22,347 nt of DNA from Bacillota bacterium (GTDB taxonomy: Bacteria > Bacillota_I > Bacilli_A > Acholeplasmatales > Acholeplasmataceae), in NCBI GenBank assembly GCA_027620815.1, contig JAQCDH010000008.1, positions 1-22,347 on the forward strand. The letters run 5' to 3'. The translations under genes were made by a program, and so were the position numbers. A model generated the notes under the pieces. That model was given only the letters and a program-made list of their open reading frames with translations. It had not been told where the DNA came from and did no database searches. Of this stretch, positions 20,960-22,347 are shown one piece after another. Every line of letters starts with the position of its first letter. Positions within the stretch are counted from its first letter, which is position 1.

Positions 20960-22347
20960 ATGAAAATTTCTAAAAAATTATTAGGATTATTCATGTTATT
21001 ATTTGCTACAGTGCTGTTAGCAGCTTGTGGTGAAGAAGACCTTCCTCCGGTATTCGCTGGAGTAGGTAATGCATCACTTGCTGTATTTGATGAATTTGAT
21101 CCACTAGCTGGAGTCACTGCAACTGACGTTGAAGATGGCGACTTAACAGCTGCAATCGAAGTCACTGCAAATACTGTAGACAACTTAACAGCTGGATCAT
21201 ACTCAGTATCATATTCAGTTGAAGATAGTGCAGGGAATGTTGCGACTGCAACACGTTCAGTAACTGTGAACCCACCAGCACCAGAAGATTATCCACTAGC
21301 ACAATATGAAGAAGGTGTTAACCTATCTTTCTTAGATGGTGTTGAAAAAGATAAACTATTTGCTGCTGCTGAATCATATTTATTAGAAAACGTCATTGCT
21401 GGGGTACCATTATATACTGGTGCAGCACGTGTGATGTTCTCTACCCGTGTTCAACTCTTCTCAGAAGTATATAACGGGGTGTTAGGTTTCGGTGTTGGTC
21501 AATCACAACTTACTGCTGATGACTCAACAGTAGAAATGTTACCAGGACAAATGGGAACTGCTGGACAATACACTTACCGTTCATCGTTTTCCACAAATCC
21601 AACAACATTTAACCCATGGTTTGCAGATGACTCGAACTCTTCAGACTTTATTAGAACATTTACTGGTGGTTTCTATGAATTCAACTTTGATGCATCAAAA
21701 ACAGGTTATGAAATTTTACCTTCATTTGCAGCGTCAATGCCGGTTGCTTTAGATCCTGAAACCATCAACGGTAAAGATTATGCAACAACATGGCAAATTC
21801 CATTAAGAGATGATTTAACTTGGACATTCCACCCAGATATTGATACATCAGGATTTGCTGCTGGTTACGAAAAATTAGATGCATCAGACTGGTTATGGAC
21901 ATGGAAATTAGCACTTGAAAACCAATGGTTCCGTGCAATTTCAGGTGGTGGTGACTTCATTACTAAAGGTATTAAAGGTGCTGCTGAATTTGTTGCAGGC
22001 ACTGGAACTTGGGAAGATGTAGGTATTTCAATTGTTAATGGAAATACCATTCAATTAGAATACGTTTCTCAACAATCAGAATTTGATATCGTTTACAGTT
22101 TTTCTGAGGATACACTTGTTGCACTTAACCAAGAATTATTTGAATCTCTAGGAACAACACAAGCGGAACGCGAAGTTGCTTATGGTCAAGGACCATTATC
22201 AGTCGCTGCAAACGGTGCCTACTATTTAGATAAATATACACCAGACCAATTAATCACAGTTGTTAAAAATGAAGATTATGTTGGTGCAGATGGATTATAC
22301 TATACTGGTCAACAATACAGATTTATTTCTGGATCAGAACAAATATT
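20960..22347 (+). CDS. Ig-module lipoprotein with OppA-like (SBP_bac_5) solute-binding domain, 3'-truncated by window edge
   Basis: 462 codons are visible and there is no stop before the window ends. The signal peptide ends in lipobox LAAC (C23). Residues about 30-107 form a DUF5011-like Ig module (ATDVEDGDLTAAI, GSYSVSYSVEDSAGNVATA) closely matching that of the upstream lipoprotein. The rest resembles family 5 solute-binding proteins: NPTTFNPW, WQIPLRDDLTWTFHPD, KLDASDWLWTWKLAL and GPLSVAANGAYYLDKY. It should be tethered outside the membrane and feed oligopeptides, or a similar solute, to an ABC permease probably encoded beyond the window. No Opp permease gene is visible here. Fusion of an Ig module ahead of an SBP is not the usual OppA plan. 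A cre-like site and a strong promoter lie upstream. Confidence 0.85.
   Translation, partial: MKISKKLLGLFMLLFATVLLAACGEEDLPPVFAGVGNASLAVFDEFDPLAGVTATDVEDGDLTAAIEVTANTVDNLTAGSYSVSYSVEDSAGNVATATRSVTVNPPAPEDYPLAQYEEGVNLSFLDGVEKDKLFAAAESYLLENVIAGVPLYTGAARVMFSTRVQLFSEVYNGVLGFGVGQSQLTADDSTVEMLPGQMGTAGQYTYRSSFSTNPTTFNPWFADDSNSSDFIRTFTGGFYEFNFDASKTGYEILPSFAASMPVALDPETINGKDYATTWQIPLRDDLTWTFHPDIDTSGFAAGYEKLDASDWLWTWKLALENQWFRAISGGGDFITKGIKGAAEFVAGTGTWEDVGISIVNGNTIQLEYVSQQSEFDIVYSFSEDTLVALNQELFESLGTTQAEREVAYGQGPLSVAANGAYYLDKYTPDQLITVVKNEDYVGADGLYYTGQQYRFISGSEQI

Noticed and set aside
20956..21183. Ser/Ala-rich ORF on the minus strand
   Set aside because: It mirrors the Ig-module codons of the plus-strand lipoprotein and has no ribosome site or promoter.
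1..22347. Insertion sequences, prophage or integrase genes
   Set aside because: No transposase, integrase or phage gene, and no long flanking repeats, were found.

Overview
This AT-rich, densely packed window looks like the chromosome of a wall-less or low-GC Firmicutes-type bacterium. The best guess is a branch of the Mollicutes that keeps the standard genetic code (Acholeplasmatales or Izemoplasmatales). UGA is clearly a stop: it ends several genes, including two ATGA stop/start overlaps at 7566 and 15340. The only tRNA-Trp seen has anticodon CCA. SD-type ribosome sites (AAGGAG, GAGGTGA) are common. Most promoters are of the extended -10 type (TGnTATAAT) with short leaders. Two lipoproteins with Ig-like modules and a NrdF very like the Bacillus form fit this placement. 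It is inferred from gene content and composition, not from a phylogeny.

Layout. 1-1286 is the 3' part of pyrG (CTP synthase) with its terminator. 1326-1482 is a tiny self-contained unit (promoter, 40-codon ORF starting at the predicted transcription start, terminator) that may be a Cys-rich microprotein or a structured small RNA. 1519-3384 encodes a Cas4-like Fe-S nuclease fused to a DUF2779 DEDDy-type exonuclease. 3482-4687 is a DEAD-box RNA helicase with a leader. 4772-5731 is a membrane-anchored GDPD-family protein with an altered HR motif. 5771-8537 is an operon of a split chromate-type transporter (two half genes), a HEPN-like/CBS protein and the tRNA t6A enzyme TsaC/Sua5. A membrane protein (8524-9075, minus) and a rhodanese (9123-9410) diverge from overlapping promoters.

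9507-11514 is a PhoP/PhoR-like two-component system. It has PhoP-box-like repeats before the regulator and a 14-bp perfect hairpin over the start of the kinase gene. 11595-15600 is the class Ib ribonucleotide reductase locus nrdI-nrdE-nrdF plus an NrdH/glutaredoxin-like redoxin. It ends at a bidirectional terminator shared with the converging tRNA-Trp gene. 15748-16674 (minus) is an unrecognised two-TM membrane protein. tRNA-His, tRNA-Gln and tRNA-Leu follow, with a 5'-truncated surface-protein remnant between tRNA-Gln and tRNA-Leu. 17583-18035 is a Bcp-type peroxiredoxin.

The end holds two secreted lipoprotein genes. Each has a DUF5011-like Ig module just after the lipid anchor, fused to a different effector: an S41-type peptidase-like domain (18187-20817) and an SBP_bac_5 (OppA-like) solute-binding domain (20960 to the window end, partial). 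The second has a perfect cre-like LacI/CcpA palindrome, a consensus-like promoter and a tetranucleotide repeat in its leader. Most of the window is housekeeping. The least ordinary parts are the 1326-1482 unit, the hairpin at the kinase start and the control region of the last lipoprotein.
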